From Chloroflexus islandicus (GTDB lineage Bacteria > Chloroflexota > Chloroflexia > Chloroflexales > Chloroflexaceae): a DNA stretch of 64,000 nucleotides. Below, in pieces: positions 17,158 to 26,356 of the stretch; position 1 is the first letter of the stretch, and every line of letters starts with the position of its first letter. Position numbers and translations under genes: made by a program. The stretch covers positions 62,001-126,000 of the forward strand of contig NZ_LWQS01000114.1 in the NCBI RefSeq assembly GCF_001650695.1, in the 5' to 3' direction. The notes beneath the pieces were generated by a model that worked only from the letters and a program-made list of their open reading frames with translations, had not been told where the DNA came from and searched no databases.

Positions 17158-18984
17158 ATGAGTCAATCAACCCGCCTCCGCCGCCGCCAGAACCGTCTGG
17201 TCTGGGGGATCGGCGCGTTGCTCATCGTCGGAGGCATCGTTGCCGGTCTCTTCTGGTTCAACCGCGGCCAACCCGCGAATGTCCGGCTCAACTATGCGCT
17301 TACCAATCCGCAACGAGGCCCGATTAGCGCCACCGTCAACGCCAGCGGCGCGATCCAGCCGCAGCAGGTGCTCGATCTGACGTTTGGCAATAGCGGGTTA
17401 ATCAGCGCAGTGTTGGTGCAAGTTGGCGATCAGGTCACGGCAGGGCAAGCGTTAGCCCGGCTCGACACACGCGATCTCGAATTGCGGGTCGAGCAAGCAG
17501 CGGCGCAACTGGCGCAGGCCCAAGCGAGTCTCGACCGGCTGCGGGCCGGGCCGCGCGAAGCCGAAATTGCCGCGGCGGAAGCGCAATTGGCCCAAGCCCA
17601 AGCCCAATTGCGCCAGACGACCGGCAACGTGACCGAGAAGGATCTGGCAGCGGCGCGTGCGCAGGTCGAGCAGGCGCGGGCTAATCTCGAACGGCTCTTG
17701 GGCGGGCCGAAAGCCAGCGAGGTGGCGCAGGCGCAAGCGCAGGTCGATCAGGCGGCAGCAGCCTTGCAAGCCCAACGCGACTCGTTATCGGCGGCCAAGA
17801 CGCGAGCCGAGTCGCAGTTGTTGCAGGCGGCGAATGCGTTGCGCGACCGCCAAGCTGAGTACAGCCGGATTTACAACGACAACCGCGAGCGCGAGCAGCA
17901 GTTGGCGCGGTTTGGCCAATCACTGCCGCAATCGGCGCTCGATACGGAAGCGGCGGCCCTGCGCGCCGTGCAAAATGCGGAAGAGCAGATGCGGCAAGCC
18001 CAAGTCGCTTTTGAGCAGGCCAAGCAAGCCGAGATTACCGGCATTGCCCAAGCCGAAGCGCAATTGCGCAGCGCGCAGGCCAACCTTGAGCGGATCTTGG
18101 CCGGGGCCGATCGCGATCAAGTCGCGGCAGCGCGGGCCCAATTGGCGCAGGCTGAAGCCAATCTGAACAAGTTGCTCGGCGATCAGCGGGCCGGCAGTTT
18201 GGCGGCAGCGCAGGCTGCGGTCGCTAGCGCCGAGGCTAACTTGCAACGGATCACCGCACCGCCGAGCGAGGCTGATCTGGCCAGCGCCGAGGCCCAAGTC
18301 GCCAGCGCCCGCGCCAGTTTAGCCCAAGCGCAATTGGCGCTAGAGCGAGCCACTCTCACTGCCCCCATTGCCGGCGTGGTGGCCGAGGTCAACCTTGAGA
18401 TCGGCGAATTCTACAACGCGGCCCGGCCAGCGGTCGTGCTGGCCGATCTGAGCGGTTATTATGTCGATGTGACTGTTGATGAAATTGATGTTGCCCAGAT
18501 CGCAGTAGGCCAACCAGTTACACTGGTGCTTGATGCCCTGCCCAATCTCGATCTACGGGGCAAAGTGGCGCGGATCAACCCGCTCTCGATTGTGCAATCG
18601 GGGGTTACGGCGTATACGGTACGGATCGTCACCGACAATCCGCCGGCGGCGGTACGTCCGGGAATGTCGGCCAGCGCCGATATTATCGTGGCCGAGAAGA
18701 GCGATGCGCTGATCGTGCCGCGCCGGGCAGTGCGCGCCGCCAGTGGCCAGTTCTTCGTTGATGTCACCGCTGATCCCGGTTTGTGCAACGTTGACATTGC
18801 CCAGCGCCCGCCACAACCGGCGTTGCAGGCTATCGCCGTGCAGTTGGGCTTGAGCAATGATCAAGTGATCGAGATTGTCTCTGGCAATATCGACCTGAAC
18901 AGTTGCATCTATGTACCGGGAGTAGACGCGCGGATCAACCTGTTTAACGCCGGCGGGCCGCCTCCCGGCGTGCGGAACCGGTGA
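17158..18984 (+). CDS. HlyD/MacA-type membrane fusion (adaptor) protein
   Basis: 608 residues. An N-terminal membrane anchor (about 16-37) is followed by a biotinyl-lipoyl-like half motif (NASGAIQPQQVLDLTFGNSGLISAVLVQVGDQVTAGQALARLD). Next comes an unusually long Ala/Gln-rich coiled coil (about 110-400) built from near-repeats of 'AxAQLAQAQANLxxLLxGP'. The second lipoyl half is LTAPIAGVVAEVNLEIGEF, followed by a beta-barrel domain. It would link an inner-membrane ABC exporter to the exterior. The permease follows 18 bases later. ATG 17158 is preceded by TGAGG. Confidence 0.85.
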   Translation: MSQSTRLRRRQNRLVWGIGALLIVGGIVAGLFWFNRGQPANVRLNYALTNPQRGPISATVNASGAIQPQQVLDLTFGNSGLISAVLVQVGDQVTAGQALARLDTRDLELRVEQAAAQLAQAQASLDRLRAGPREAEIAAAEAQLAQAQAQLRQTTGNVTEKDLAAARAQVEQARANLERLLGGPKASEVAQAQAQVDQAAAALQAQRDSLSAAKTRAESQLLQAANALRDRQAEYSRIYNDNREREQQLARFGQSLPQSALDTEAAALRAVQNAEEQMRQAQVAFEQAKQAEITGIAQAEAQLRSAQANLERILAGADRDQVAAARAQLAQAEANLNKLLGDQRAGSLAAAQAAVASAEANLQRITAPPSEADLASAEAQVASARASLAQAQLALERATLTAPIAGVVAEVNLEIGEFYNAARPAVVLADLSGYYVDVTVDEIDVAQIAVGQPVTLVLDALPNLDLRGKVARINPLSIVQSGVTAYTVRIVTDNPPAAVRPGMSASADIIVAEKSDALIVPRRAVRAASGQFFVDVTADPGLCNVDIAQRPPQPALQAIAVQLGLSNDQVIEIVSGNIDLNSCIYVPGVDARINLFNAGGPPPGVRNR

Positions 18985-19002
18985 TGGCGCGGAGCAACGT
19001 CT

Positions 19003-20250
19003 ATGAACATCCTTGAAGCAATCCGCATTGCGTTCAATAGTCTGCTGGCCAACAAGCTACGGGCAATTCTCACGATGCTCGGCATTATTATCGGTGTGGG
19101 GGCTGTTATCGCGCTGCTAGCGTTGGGCGGCGCGATCCAAACGCTCGTCACCAGCGAATTGCAAGGACTGGGCAGCAATCTGGTCTTTCTCTTCGCCGGC
19201 ACCAACGACCCGGAAACGAACCGGCGGGTGCCGCCACGTCTGACAAACGAAGACATTGCCGCTATCGCCGATCCGCTCAATGTGCCGGCGGTCGCAGCGG
19301 TCTGCGCCGAGTTCAGCCGGCGCGCGCTCACCACCTATAGCGGGGCTAGTTACGACGCGCTGATCGCCGGCGTCAGCGCCAACTACCCGCAAGTGCGCAA
19401 TGCGCGGGTAGCCGAAGGCACCTTTTTTGATGAGCGGGCGATCGAACTGCGATCACGCGAAGCTGTGCTCGGCCATCGGGTGGCCAAACGTCTCTTCCCC
19501 GACGGCGCCGATCCGATCGGGCAGCGCATCCGCATCAACGGGATCGGCTTTCAGGTGATCGGGGTGATGGCAGAACGCGGCGGCAGTTTTGCCTCGAACG
19601 AAGACGACCAGATCTTCGTGCCGATCACCACTGCCCAAGACCGGCTCTTCCCGCCAGCGCAGAATGTCACCCGCCGGGTTGAAGTGACAGTAGTGTACAT
19701 TCAGGCCCGCGATGAAGACAGCATCGATGCGCTGATCGACCAGATCACCGCCTTGCTGCGCCAGCGCAACGGCCTTACTTACCAAAACAACAACTTTACC
19801 ATTGTCACCCAACAAGATCTGGTCAGTTCGTTTGCGACCATCACCGGTGCGATCACCATCTTTTTGGGGGCGATTGCCGCTATTTCGTTGGTAGTAGGCG
19901 GCATTGGGATTATGAACATTATGCTGGTAAGCGTGACCGAACGCACCCGCGAGATTGGCCTGCGCAAAGCGGTTGGCGCGCGGCGCAACGACATTCGCCT
20001 CCAGTTTCTGGTGGAAGCGACGGTGTTGAGCCTGATGGGAGGTGTGCTGGGCATTGCCTTGGGGTATGGCTTGGCCGCGATCGGCACCGCCCTGTTGGCT
20101 AACTTCTCGCCCAATGCCCGCGCCGAAGTCAGCCTTGACGCCATTTTGCTGGCGACGATCACGTCGATTGCAGTCGGTATTTTCTTCGGCCTCTATCCTG
20201 CCGACCGGGCCGCGCGGCTTGATCCGATCGCGGCGTTGCGGTATGAGTGA
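19003..20250 (+). CDS. MacB-type ABC transporter permease (FtsX domain)
   Basis: 415 residues: one N-terminal transmembrane helix, a large MacB-type extracytoplasmic domain (about 45-260), then three helices. The diagnostic stretch is VVGGIGIMNIMLVSVTERT followed by REIGLRKAVGAR. It lacks an ATPase domain and no ATPase gene accompanies it, although adaptor-ATPase-permease is the usual order. An ATPase encoded elsewhere must be assumed. GGAG lies nine bases upstream of the ATG. The previous adaptor gene ends 18 bases upstream, so the two form an operon. Confidence 0.88.
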   Translation: MNILEAIRIAFNSLLANKLRAILTMLGIIIGVGAVIALLALGGAIQTLVTSELQGLGSNLVFLFAGTNDPETNRRVPPRLTNEDIAAIADPLNVPAVAAVCAEFSRRALTTYSGASYDALIAGVSANYPQVRNARVAEGTFFDERAIELRSREAVLGHRVAKRLFPDGADPIGQRIRINGIGFQVIGVMAERGGSFASNEDDQIFVPITTAQDRLFPPAQNVTRRVEVTVVYIQARDEDSIDALIDQITALLRQRNGLTYQNNNFTIVTQQDLVSSFATITGAITIFLGAIAAISLVVGGIGIMNIMLVSVTERTREIGLRKAVGARRNDIRLQFLVEATVLSLMGGVLGIALGYGLAAIGTALLANFSPNARAEVSLDAILLATITSIAVGIFFGLYPADRAARLDPIAALRYE

Positions 20251-20299
20251 GCATGGTATACTGAAGAGCAATACACCGCATCATCCCACAGTAAAGAAC

Positions 20300-21256
20300 A
20301 TGTACGGCGATATGCGCATCTTGATCACCGGCTCGTCAGGCATGATCGGCACCAATCTCGGCCTGCGCTTACTGGCGGAGGGGCATCACGTCTTTGGGAT
20401 TGACCGGCGGGTCAATCCATGGACTGATCGCATTCCAACGCTCTTGCAAGACCTTGCCACGCCGCAGCGCGACTTCCGGGCCGGGATCGGCGGCGCGCCC
20501 TATCCGCCGTGCGATCTGGTCGTACACCTAGCGGCCAACGCTAAGGTCTACGAGCTGGTGAGTGAGCCGTACCGCGCACTCGAAAACATCAATATTACCT
20601 ACAACGTGCTCGAATATTGCCGCGCGCACGACTTGCCGCTCATTTTTGCCTCGTCGCGCGAAGTCTACGGTGACATTCACCGCTATATCACCGAAGAGAC
20701 GCGGGCCGACTTCAGCTTCACCGAAAGCCCGTACTCGGCCTCGAAGATTGCCGGCGAGGCGCTGATCTACGCCTACGCGCGCTGTTACGGCCTGCGCTAT
20801 ATTGTCTTCCGCTTCTCGAATGTCTATGGCCGCTACGACAACGACCTAGCGCGGATGGAGCGGGTCATTCCGCTGTTCATTCACCGGATCAGCCGTGGTG
20901 AGCCGGTCACGGTATTCGGCGGCGATAAGGTGCTCGATTTTACCTATATTGACGACTGCGTTGATGGAATTGTGCGCGGGATCACTCGTTTATTTCGAGG
21001 AGAAGTGGTTAACCGCACGATTAACCTAGCCTACGGCGAAGGCAACACGCTCATCCGGGCCGCCGAATTGATCGGCCTTGCCCTTGGTCGCCGGCCTGAG
21101 ATTATCGTCCAGCCGGCCAAGCGGGTAGGTGAAGTGAGCTACTACGTCGCCGACATCCGGCGCGCGCGCGAGCTGTTGGGCTATCAACCACAGGTGCCAC
21201 TGGCCGAGGGGATCCAGCGCGCCGTGGCATGGTCGCATGGAGAGCAAGCGCCATGA
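20300..21256 (+). CDS. NAD-dependent epimerase/dehydratase (extended SDR)
   Basis: About 318 residues. A nucleotide-binding motif (ILITGSSGMIGTNLG) lies at the N-terminus and the catalytic YxxxK is in SPYSASKIAGEAL. The family's sugar-nucleotide region follows (FRFSNVYGRYDND, RVIPLFIHRI, DFTYIDDCVDG). It probably epimerises or dehydrates a nucleotide sugar for surface glycans; the exact substrate is not deducible. ATG 20300 and ATG 20312 are both possible starts. A TGGTATACT extended -10 lies at 20253-20261. Its stop overlaps the start of the histidine kinase (ATGA). Confidence 0.85.
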   Translation: MYGDMRILITGSSGMIGTNLGLRLLAEGHHVFGIDRRVNPWTDRIPTLLQDLATPQRDFRAGIGGAPYPPCDLVVHLAANAKVYELVSEPYRALENINITYNVLEYCRAHDLPLIFASSREVYGDIHRYITEETRADFSFTESPYSASKIAGEALIYAYARCYGLRYIVFRFSNVYGRYDNDLARMERVIPLFIHRISRGEPVTVFGGDKVLDFTYIDDCVDGIVRGITRLFRGEVVNRTINLAYGEGNTLIRAAELIGLALGRRPEIIVQPAKRVGEVSYYVADIRRARELLGYQPQVPLAEGIQRAVAWSHGEQAP

Positions 21257-23448
21257 CTGAACCGCAGCAGGAGCTGGCAGCGATTGCCCAACCCACTATG
21301 CGTTTCATTCCGACCGAGCGGGTGCGGCGTTGGATGCAGGCGAGCACCGCGTGGCTGGCGTTGCAAGAGCCAGAGCGGCTCTTTCCGGCATTGGTCGCCG
21401 GCTTTGTTGAGGTTGTACCGGCGCTGCGGGCAGCGATTCTTTGGCTCGCCACACCCAGCGGCTTACAACCGGTGGCGCAGGCTGGATTAGCGATGCCGCC
21501 ACACCTCGCGGCGCAATGGCGGCAGATCAAATTGCGGATGGGCGAGGGTGTGGCCGGTCTGGCGTGGCAACGTGACGCGATTGTACAACAGCACGGCGAG
21601 CATAGCTACCGCGAATTGCAGGGGTTGGTCTCGGCGCAGGCCCAAACCATTTTTCAAGAGTTAAGCGATCTCCTGCCGCGCAGTTTGACGATTACGGCCA
21701 CGCCATTGCGGGCCGGCAATCAGTTTGCCGGCGTGCTGGAATTAATCGGCGTCGCGACTGAGTCGCTGGAGCTTGAGCCTGATGATTTAGAGATGATCGC
21801 CAGCATTGTGGCAGCGGCCATCCGCAATGCCCAGTTGTACGACGAGATCCGGCGCAGCAATCAGCGGTTGAAAGCGTTTGACGCCGTCGTCACCTCGATC
21901 AGCACCGCAGCCGATCTGCCCGATCTGGTGCAGAGCGTACTCACCGTGGTGTTGGAATTGACGCCGGCCCGCAGCGGCGCGCTCCTGATCTTCGATCCGG
22001 CGCAAGAACGCCTGCAGATCGGCGCATGGCGCGCGATTGATGTGGCTGCGCTGGCCTGTTTCGATCAAGCACCGGTTGATGCTAGTCCATGCGCCGAAGT
22101 CGTGCGTTACGGCCAGCCGGCGATCCGGCCCCTGCTGAGCGAGCGCGGCGAGACGGCATTAATCTCGGCTGGCGTGACCGCCGCCGCCTACTTGCCCTTG
22201 CTGGCCGGCGGCACCGTAACCGGTGTGTTAGCCCTCTTTGGCGATCTTGACTTGACGAGCCAGATCGATAAGGACTTGCTGATGCCGATCTGCAATCAGG
22301 TCGGTTTTGCAATTGCCAACGTGCGGCTGTATGAGGACAGCCAGCGCGAGCGCCGCAAGCTGAATACGGTGGTCGAGTCGATTGCCGAGGGCGTGTTGCT
22401 CTGCGATCGGTATGGACGCTTGACCTTGGCGAATCAGGCGGCACACGACTTGCTCGAACAAGACAACCTCAGCTTTGAGATGCCGTTAGCCGCCATTCCT
22501 GACTTATACGATTTGCGCGATCTCGACGGCAATCCGCTGACGCCTGACGATCTGCCGTTTACCCGCGCCTTGCGCGGCAACACCTTCTACGATTACCGGT
22601 TGATGCGCCGGCGGGCAGATGGGAGTGAACGCTTTTTCAGCTTCACCGGCGCGCCAGCGGTGAATGAGTACGGTGAAGTGGAAGGGGCGGTGATCACGTT
22701 CCGCGACATCACCGCCAACCAGAAGGTGCAACGCGCCAAAGACGAGTTTCTGGCGGTGGCAGCGCACGAATTGCGCAGCCCGCTAGCAGCGGTGCGCAGC
22801 TACGCCGATCTCTTGCTCCGCCGCGAACAGCAGCGTGACGGCGATCCACGTGATATTCACGGGTTAACCATTCTCACCCAACAAGTCGCCCACATGCTGC
22901 GTCTCGTCGATAACCTGCTCGATGTGTCACGGCTCGATGCCGGCCAGTTCGATCTCCAATACCAGCCAACCAATCTGGTGATGCTTGCCCAGCAAGTGAT
23001 TGACCAGCAGCGGCCCAGCGCCGGCAATCGTGAACTCTTGCTCGAAACCGAAACGACCGAATTACTCGTCACCTGCGATGCTGTCCGCATCCGGCAAGTG
23101 TTGACCAACTTGCTCAACAACGCGATTAAATACAGCCCGCCCGATAGCGTGATCAGTGTGCGCCTGCGCAGCGCGCTGCTGCCGGCCAACAGCGCGCCAG
23201 CCGTCTTGATCAGCGTCAGCGATCAAGGGCCGGGCATCCCGGCAAGCGAACAAGAACGGGTCTTCCAACGCTATTACCGGTCACCGGGGCGGCGGGGCGA
23301 GGGATTGGGCCTCGGTTTGTATCTGAGCCGCGAAATTGTGCAGTTGCACGGCGGCCAGATCTGGATCGAGAGCCGCGAAGGGCAGGGGAGCACATTTATG
23401 GTGCTGTTGCCGGTTGAGCGGCCACGAGAGATGGGGAGTAGGGAGTAA
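21253..23448 (+). CDS. GAF-GAF-PAS sensor histidine kinase
   Basis: 731 residues, soluble (no membrane segment). Two GAF-like domains lie at about 35-195 and 210-365, and a PAS domain at about 375-495 (VVESIAEGVLLCDRYGRLTLANQAA). The dimerisation domain carries phospho-acceptor H505 in AHELRSPLAAVRSYADLL. The ATPase domain has N-box NLLNNAIKYS, G1 DQGPGIP and G2 GEGLGLGLYLSREIV. No response regulator is adjacent. It is translationally coupled to the epimerase by a 4-base overlap, an uncommon pairing. The last codons fall in a GGGGAGTAGGGAGTA motif also seen at other gene ends. Confidence 0.92.
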   Translation: MTEPQQELAAIAQPTMRFIPTERVRRWMQASTAWLALQEPERLFPALVAGFVEVVPALRAAILWLATPSGLQPVAQAGLAMPPHLAAQWRQIKLRMGEGVAGLAWQRDAIVQQHGEHSYRELQGLVSAQAQTIFQELSDLLPRSLTITATPLRAGNQFAGVLELIGVATESLELEPDDLEMIASIVAAAIRNAQLYDEIRRSNQRLKAFDAVVTSISTAADLPDLVQSVLTVVLELTPARSGALLIFDPAQERLQIGAWRAIDVAALACFDQAPVDASPCAEVVRYGQPAIRPLLSERGETALISAGVTAAAYLPLLAGGTVTGVLALFGDLDLTSQIDKDLLMPICNQVGFAIANVRLYEDSQRERRKLNTVVESIAEGVLLCDRYGRLTLANQAAHDLLEQDNLSFEMPLAAIPDLYDLRDLDGNPLTPDDLPFTRALRGNTFYDYRLMRRRADGSERFFSFTGAPAVNEYGEVEGAVITFRDITANQKVQRAKDEFLAVAAHELRSPLAAVRSYADLLLRREQQRDGDPRDIHGLTILTQQVAHMLRLVDNLLDVSRLDAGQFDLQYQPTNLVMLAQQVIDQQRPSAGNRELLLETETTELLVTCDAVRIRQVLTNLLNNAIKYSPPDSVISVRLRSALLPANSAPAVLISVSDQGPGIPASEQERVFQRYYRSPGRRGEGLGLGLYLSREIVQLHGGQIWIESREGQGSTFMVLLPVERPREMGSRE

Positions 23449-23832
23449 GGGATACACACAGTGGGGCAAACAGCGAGATGCTCCCACATCATCTGGTTAT
23501 TGTAAGGGGGTGAGGCACTATAGCGTATCGTCCTGCACCTCAAGCACCATGATGTTGGATGGTGCGCAAATGCAACAGATGACCAGTGGTTGCATCTCGC
23601 CCTCGCGGGAGATTGCTTCGGGCGCTGCGCGCCCTCGCAATGACAATAGATCAGACGGCGGGTTGCCGCCAAAGGTGGCTCGCGCCGGCACGGCAGCGAA
23701 CAGCAGGAGTTTCCCGCCCCGACCAGAGATTGCTACGGGCATTGCGCGCCCTCGCAATACAACGAAGAGCATCATACACACCGGCTTATCATTAACCATC
23801 CGACAGATTTGCAATGACCCGGAGTCTTGCCT
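23449..23832. repeat. Intergenic REP-like elements
   Basis: REP-like ends GAGATTGCTTCGGGC ... CCTCGCAATGAC at about 23608-23645 and a diverged copy at about 23727-23758 (GAGATTGCTACGGGC ... CCTCGCAATAC). Between them and on either side there is no supported gene. Confidence 0.75.
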
Positions 23833-24909
23833 GTGCCGATCCGAAAGAAGCCGTTTCTCCAAGCACTCTCACCGGCGCCGCCGCCCCGACTTGGGCCGGC
23901 AGGGCCGCCACCGATCCGCATGGCGGCCAACGAAAACCCGCTAGGGCCATCACCGCGGGCAGTGGCGGCGGTGCAAACAGCGTTGGCCGAACTCCATCGC
24001 TACCCTGATGCCGGCGGGGCGGCGCTCAAACATGCACTGGCCGCACGCGCCAACCTTGCTCCGGAAAGCGTCATGCTGGGCAATGGCTCTGACGAATTAA
24101 TTCTGTTGATCTGCCATGCCATGCTGGGTGAAGGCGATGAAGCGGTGCTGGCGCAAGGCTCCTTCATCAGCTATGCGCGGCGAATACAGGCGCAGGGTGC
24201 GATTGCACGCCAGATTCCGCTGCGCGATATGACTCATGACTTGCCGGCCATGGCCACGGCAATCACGCCGAACACCCGGCTCGTCTTCGTCTGCAATCCC
24301 AACAATCCCACCGGCACGACGGTCGGAGAGGCGGAACTGCTGGCGTTCCTCGATCAGGTACCGGATGAGGTGCTGGTGGTGGTTGATGAAGCCTATATCG
24401 AGTTTGTCACCCGGCCCGATTTCCCCGATCTGCTGCCGCTCATCCGGGCCGGACACGATAATCTGCTGTTGTTGCGCACCTTTGCCAAGATCCACGGCTT
24501 AGCCGGCCTACGGCTTGGATATGCCTTTGGCGCACCCGACCTGATCGCTTATCTAGAGCGGGCACGGCCAGTCTTCAACGTCAATGCGCTAGCGCAGATT
24601 GCCGGTCTGGCTGCACTTGACGATACCGACCATCTCGCCCGATCGTTGGCCCACGCTGCGCACAGCCGCACGGTGCTGAGCGAGGGTTTGCGGGCATTAG
24701 GGTTAACCGTCATTCCCGGCGAGACGAACTTTGTGGCTGTGGCAGTGCCTGACGATCAGGCGCTGGCGGCGGCGTTGGCCCAACGTGGAGTGTTGGTGAC
24801 ACCGCTCAGTGGCTGGGGTTTGCCGGGTTGGATCCGGATTTCGTTCGGCACCGACGACGAAAATCGCGCTTGTATTGCCGCGTTGGGTGAGATATTGGCC
24901 AATGAGTGA
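23833..24909 (+). CDS. hisC: Histidinol-phosphate aminotransferase
   Basis: 358 residues of the fold-type I PLP aminotransferases. It acts in histidine biosynthesis, converting imidazole-acetol phosphate to histidinol phosphate. Family motifs are MAANENPLGPSP near the N-terminus, NGSDELI, FVCNPNNPTGT, VVVDEAYIEF and the PLP lysine K219 in LLRTFAKIHGLAGLRLGY. GTG 23833 was preferred because GGAG is eight bases upstream; TTG at 23827 would leave only two bases. It is monocistronic, with no other his gene in the window. Confidence 0.93.
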   Translation: MPIRKKPFLQALSPAPPPRLGPAGPPPIRMAANENPLGPSPRAVAAVQTALAELHRYPDAGGAALKHALAARANLAPESVMLGNGSDELILLICHAMLGEGDEAVLAQGSFISYARRIQAQGAIARQIPLRDMTHDLPAMATAITPNTRLVFVCNPNNPTGTTVGEAELLAFLDQVPDEVLVVVDEAYIEFVTRPDFPDLLPLIRAGHDNLLLLRTFAKIHGLAGLRLGYAFGAPDLIAYLERARPVFNVNALAQIAGLAALDDTDHLARSLAHAAHSRTVLSEGLRALGLTVIPGETNFVAVAVPDDQALAAALAQRGVLVTPLSGWGLPGWIRISFGTDDENRACIAALGEILANE

Positions 24910-25068
24910 ACGATATGCACTGCTGGCTGCGGCTGGTGCGTCTATGCACGAGGGTGGCATACCGCAGGGCGGCAGCCCGCACTCCTAGGCCCTACGCCGG
25001 CAAGCCGGCAGCCCACGCTCCCGGCCATCTATTGACACCGAGAGGTCACGCACTGATCAGGAGAAGAT

Positions 25069-26298
25069 ATGAGCGAACCGCAACGACCATCTTTTTGCCC
25101 GCAATGCGGCCACAAACTAACGGCGGACGATCGTTTTTGCCCGGAATGCGGTGCGCGCGTGCCAGAAAAGGTCGCGCCGCCGACCACCATCATCCCGCCT
25201 GACCAGCCTGCTGCTGCGCCGCCGACCACCATCATCCCGCCTGACCAGCCTGCTGCTGCGCCGCCGACCACCATCATCCCGCCCGACCGTCCCGCCGCTG
25301 CGCCGCCGACGACCATCATCCCACCGGAACGCCCCGCTGCGCCGCCGACGACCATCATCCCACCGGAACGCCCCGCTGCGCCACCGACTACTGTCATCCC
25401 ACCGGAACGCCCCGCTGCGCCGCCGACCCCACCGGTCATCCCGCCCGCCCAAAGCGCCGGCAGTCCACCCGATCCATTTATACCGCCACCGCCATCGTAT
25501 GGGATACCGGCCAGCAGTTCTCCGCCGTACCACATGCCAGCGAGCGCCGAGATCCAAGCCACCCCTCCGAACAACAAGCTCGTCTGGTTACTGATTGGCG
25601 GTATCAGCTTGCTGCTGCTCATCTTTATTGGCGCATGCGTCTTTATCGTGATCTCACTGTCCTCGTTTAACATCAACAACGTGACCACTACATCGACCCC
25701 GGTTGTCATAGAGCCTTCGACGGGCGGCGGCGGCGCAGTAGGTTCCGTGATTGGCGGCGAAATTGTCTTCCGCGATGATTTCGAGAACCCAGCGGACAGC
25801 AACTTAGGCGCGAGTGAAGACAGCAGCGCGCGCTACGCTTACGAGCAGGGAGACTACGTTATCGAAGTCAAGGAACCGGAGCTGCTGGTGTGGGCATTGG
25901 TTGACGGCAGTTATCGCAATGTCGTGATCGAGACAAGTTATTCAATCCCAGCCAATAGTCCGGGTGGCGCCGCCGGATTGATCTTTCGCTATCAAGACGA
26001 AGACAACTTCTACCTGTTTAGCGTCTCGAACGACGGTTACTACGCGCTCGAACTGCTGGAAGACAACCAGTGGGTGACGATCATCGACTGGACGCAGCAC
26101 GAGGCCATCAACCCGGAAAACAACCGTATGCGGGTTGAGCTGCGCGGCGACGAGATTACGCTGTACGTCAACGACCGCCGGCTCGAGCAGACGCGCGATC
26201 CGACCTTTACCCGGGGCGAGGTTGGGTTGGCGGTGACCAGTTTCGATGAGAGCGGGATCATCGTGCGCTTCGACGAAATCACAATTCGAGCGCGGTAG
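25069..26298 (+). CDS. Zinc-ribbon membrane protein with Pro-Thr repeats and an extracellular lectin-like domain
   Basis: 409 residues. N-terminal zinc ribbon: FCPQCG and FCPECG (CxxC...CxxC, about residues 9-30). Then seven tandem copies of APPTTIIPPxxPAA, 13-14 residues each, the last degenerate. One transmembrane helix (about 170-195) is followed by a Thr/Ser/Gly linker. The final 180 residues are a beta-rich domain like the DUF1080/LamG jelly roll (FRDDFENP...AAGLIFRYQDEDNFYLFSVSNDGYYAL...MRVELRGDEITLYVNDRRL). Cytoplasmic ribbon and exterior lectin-like topology is inferred. AGGAG lies five bases upstream of the ATG. Confidence 0.82.
   Translation: MSEPQRPSFCPQCGHKLTADDRFCPECGARVPEKVAPPTTIIPPDQPAAAPPTTIIPPDQPAAAPPTTIIPPDRPAAAPPTTIIPPERPAAPPTTIIPPERPAAPPTTVIPPERPAAPPTPPVIPPAQSAGSPPDPFIPPPPSYGIPASSSPPYHMPASAEIQATPPNNKLVWLLIGGISLLLLIFIGACVFIVISLSSFNINNVTTTSTPVVIEPSTGGGGAVGSVIGGEIVFRDDFENPADSNLGASEDSSARYAYEQGDYVIEVKEPELLVWALVDGSYRNVVIETSYSIPANSPGGAAGLIFRYQDEDNFYLFSVSNDGYYALELLEDNQWVTIIDWTQHEAINPENNRMRVELRGDEITLYVNDRRLEQTRDPTFTRGEVGLAVTSFDESGIIVRFDEITIRAR
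25177..25440 (+). repeat. Coding minisatellite (39-42 bp units)
   Basis: Six clear units encode APPTTIIPPDQPAA-like peptides: three of 42 bp, then three of 39 bp, plus a degenerate seventh. The nucleotide units are nearly identical, so copy number is likely to vary between strains without shifting the frame. Confidence 0.85.
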
Positions 26299-26321
26299 CC
26301 ACATTGCGGTGCAATGCCGTC

Positions 26322-26356
26322 GCCGTAGGGGTAAGGCAGAGCAACGCTCCTACGGC
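26322..26356. terminator. Bidirectional hairpin between convergent genes
   Basis: GCCGTAGG (26322-26329) pairs with CCTACGGC (26349-26356) across a 19-base loop. The right arm includes the stop codon of the radical SAM gene. Confidence 0.5.

Noticed and set aside
25029-25802. Gly/Met-rich repetitive minus-strand frame (GGAAGRSGGMMVV repeats)
   Set aside because: It is the complement of the Pro-Thr minisatellite of the zinc-ribbon gene, which has proper domains and a ribosome-binding site.
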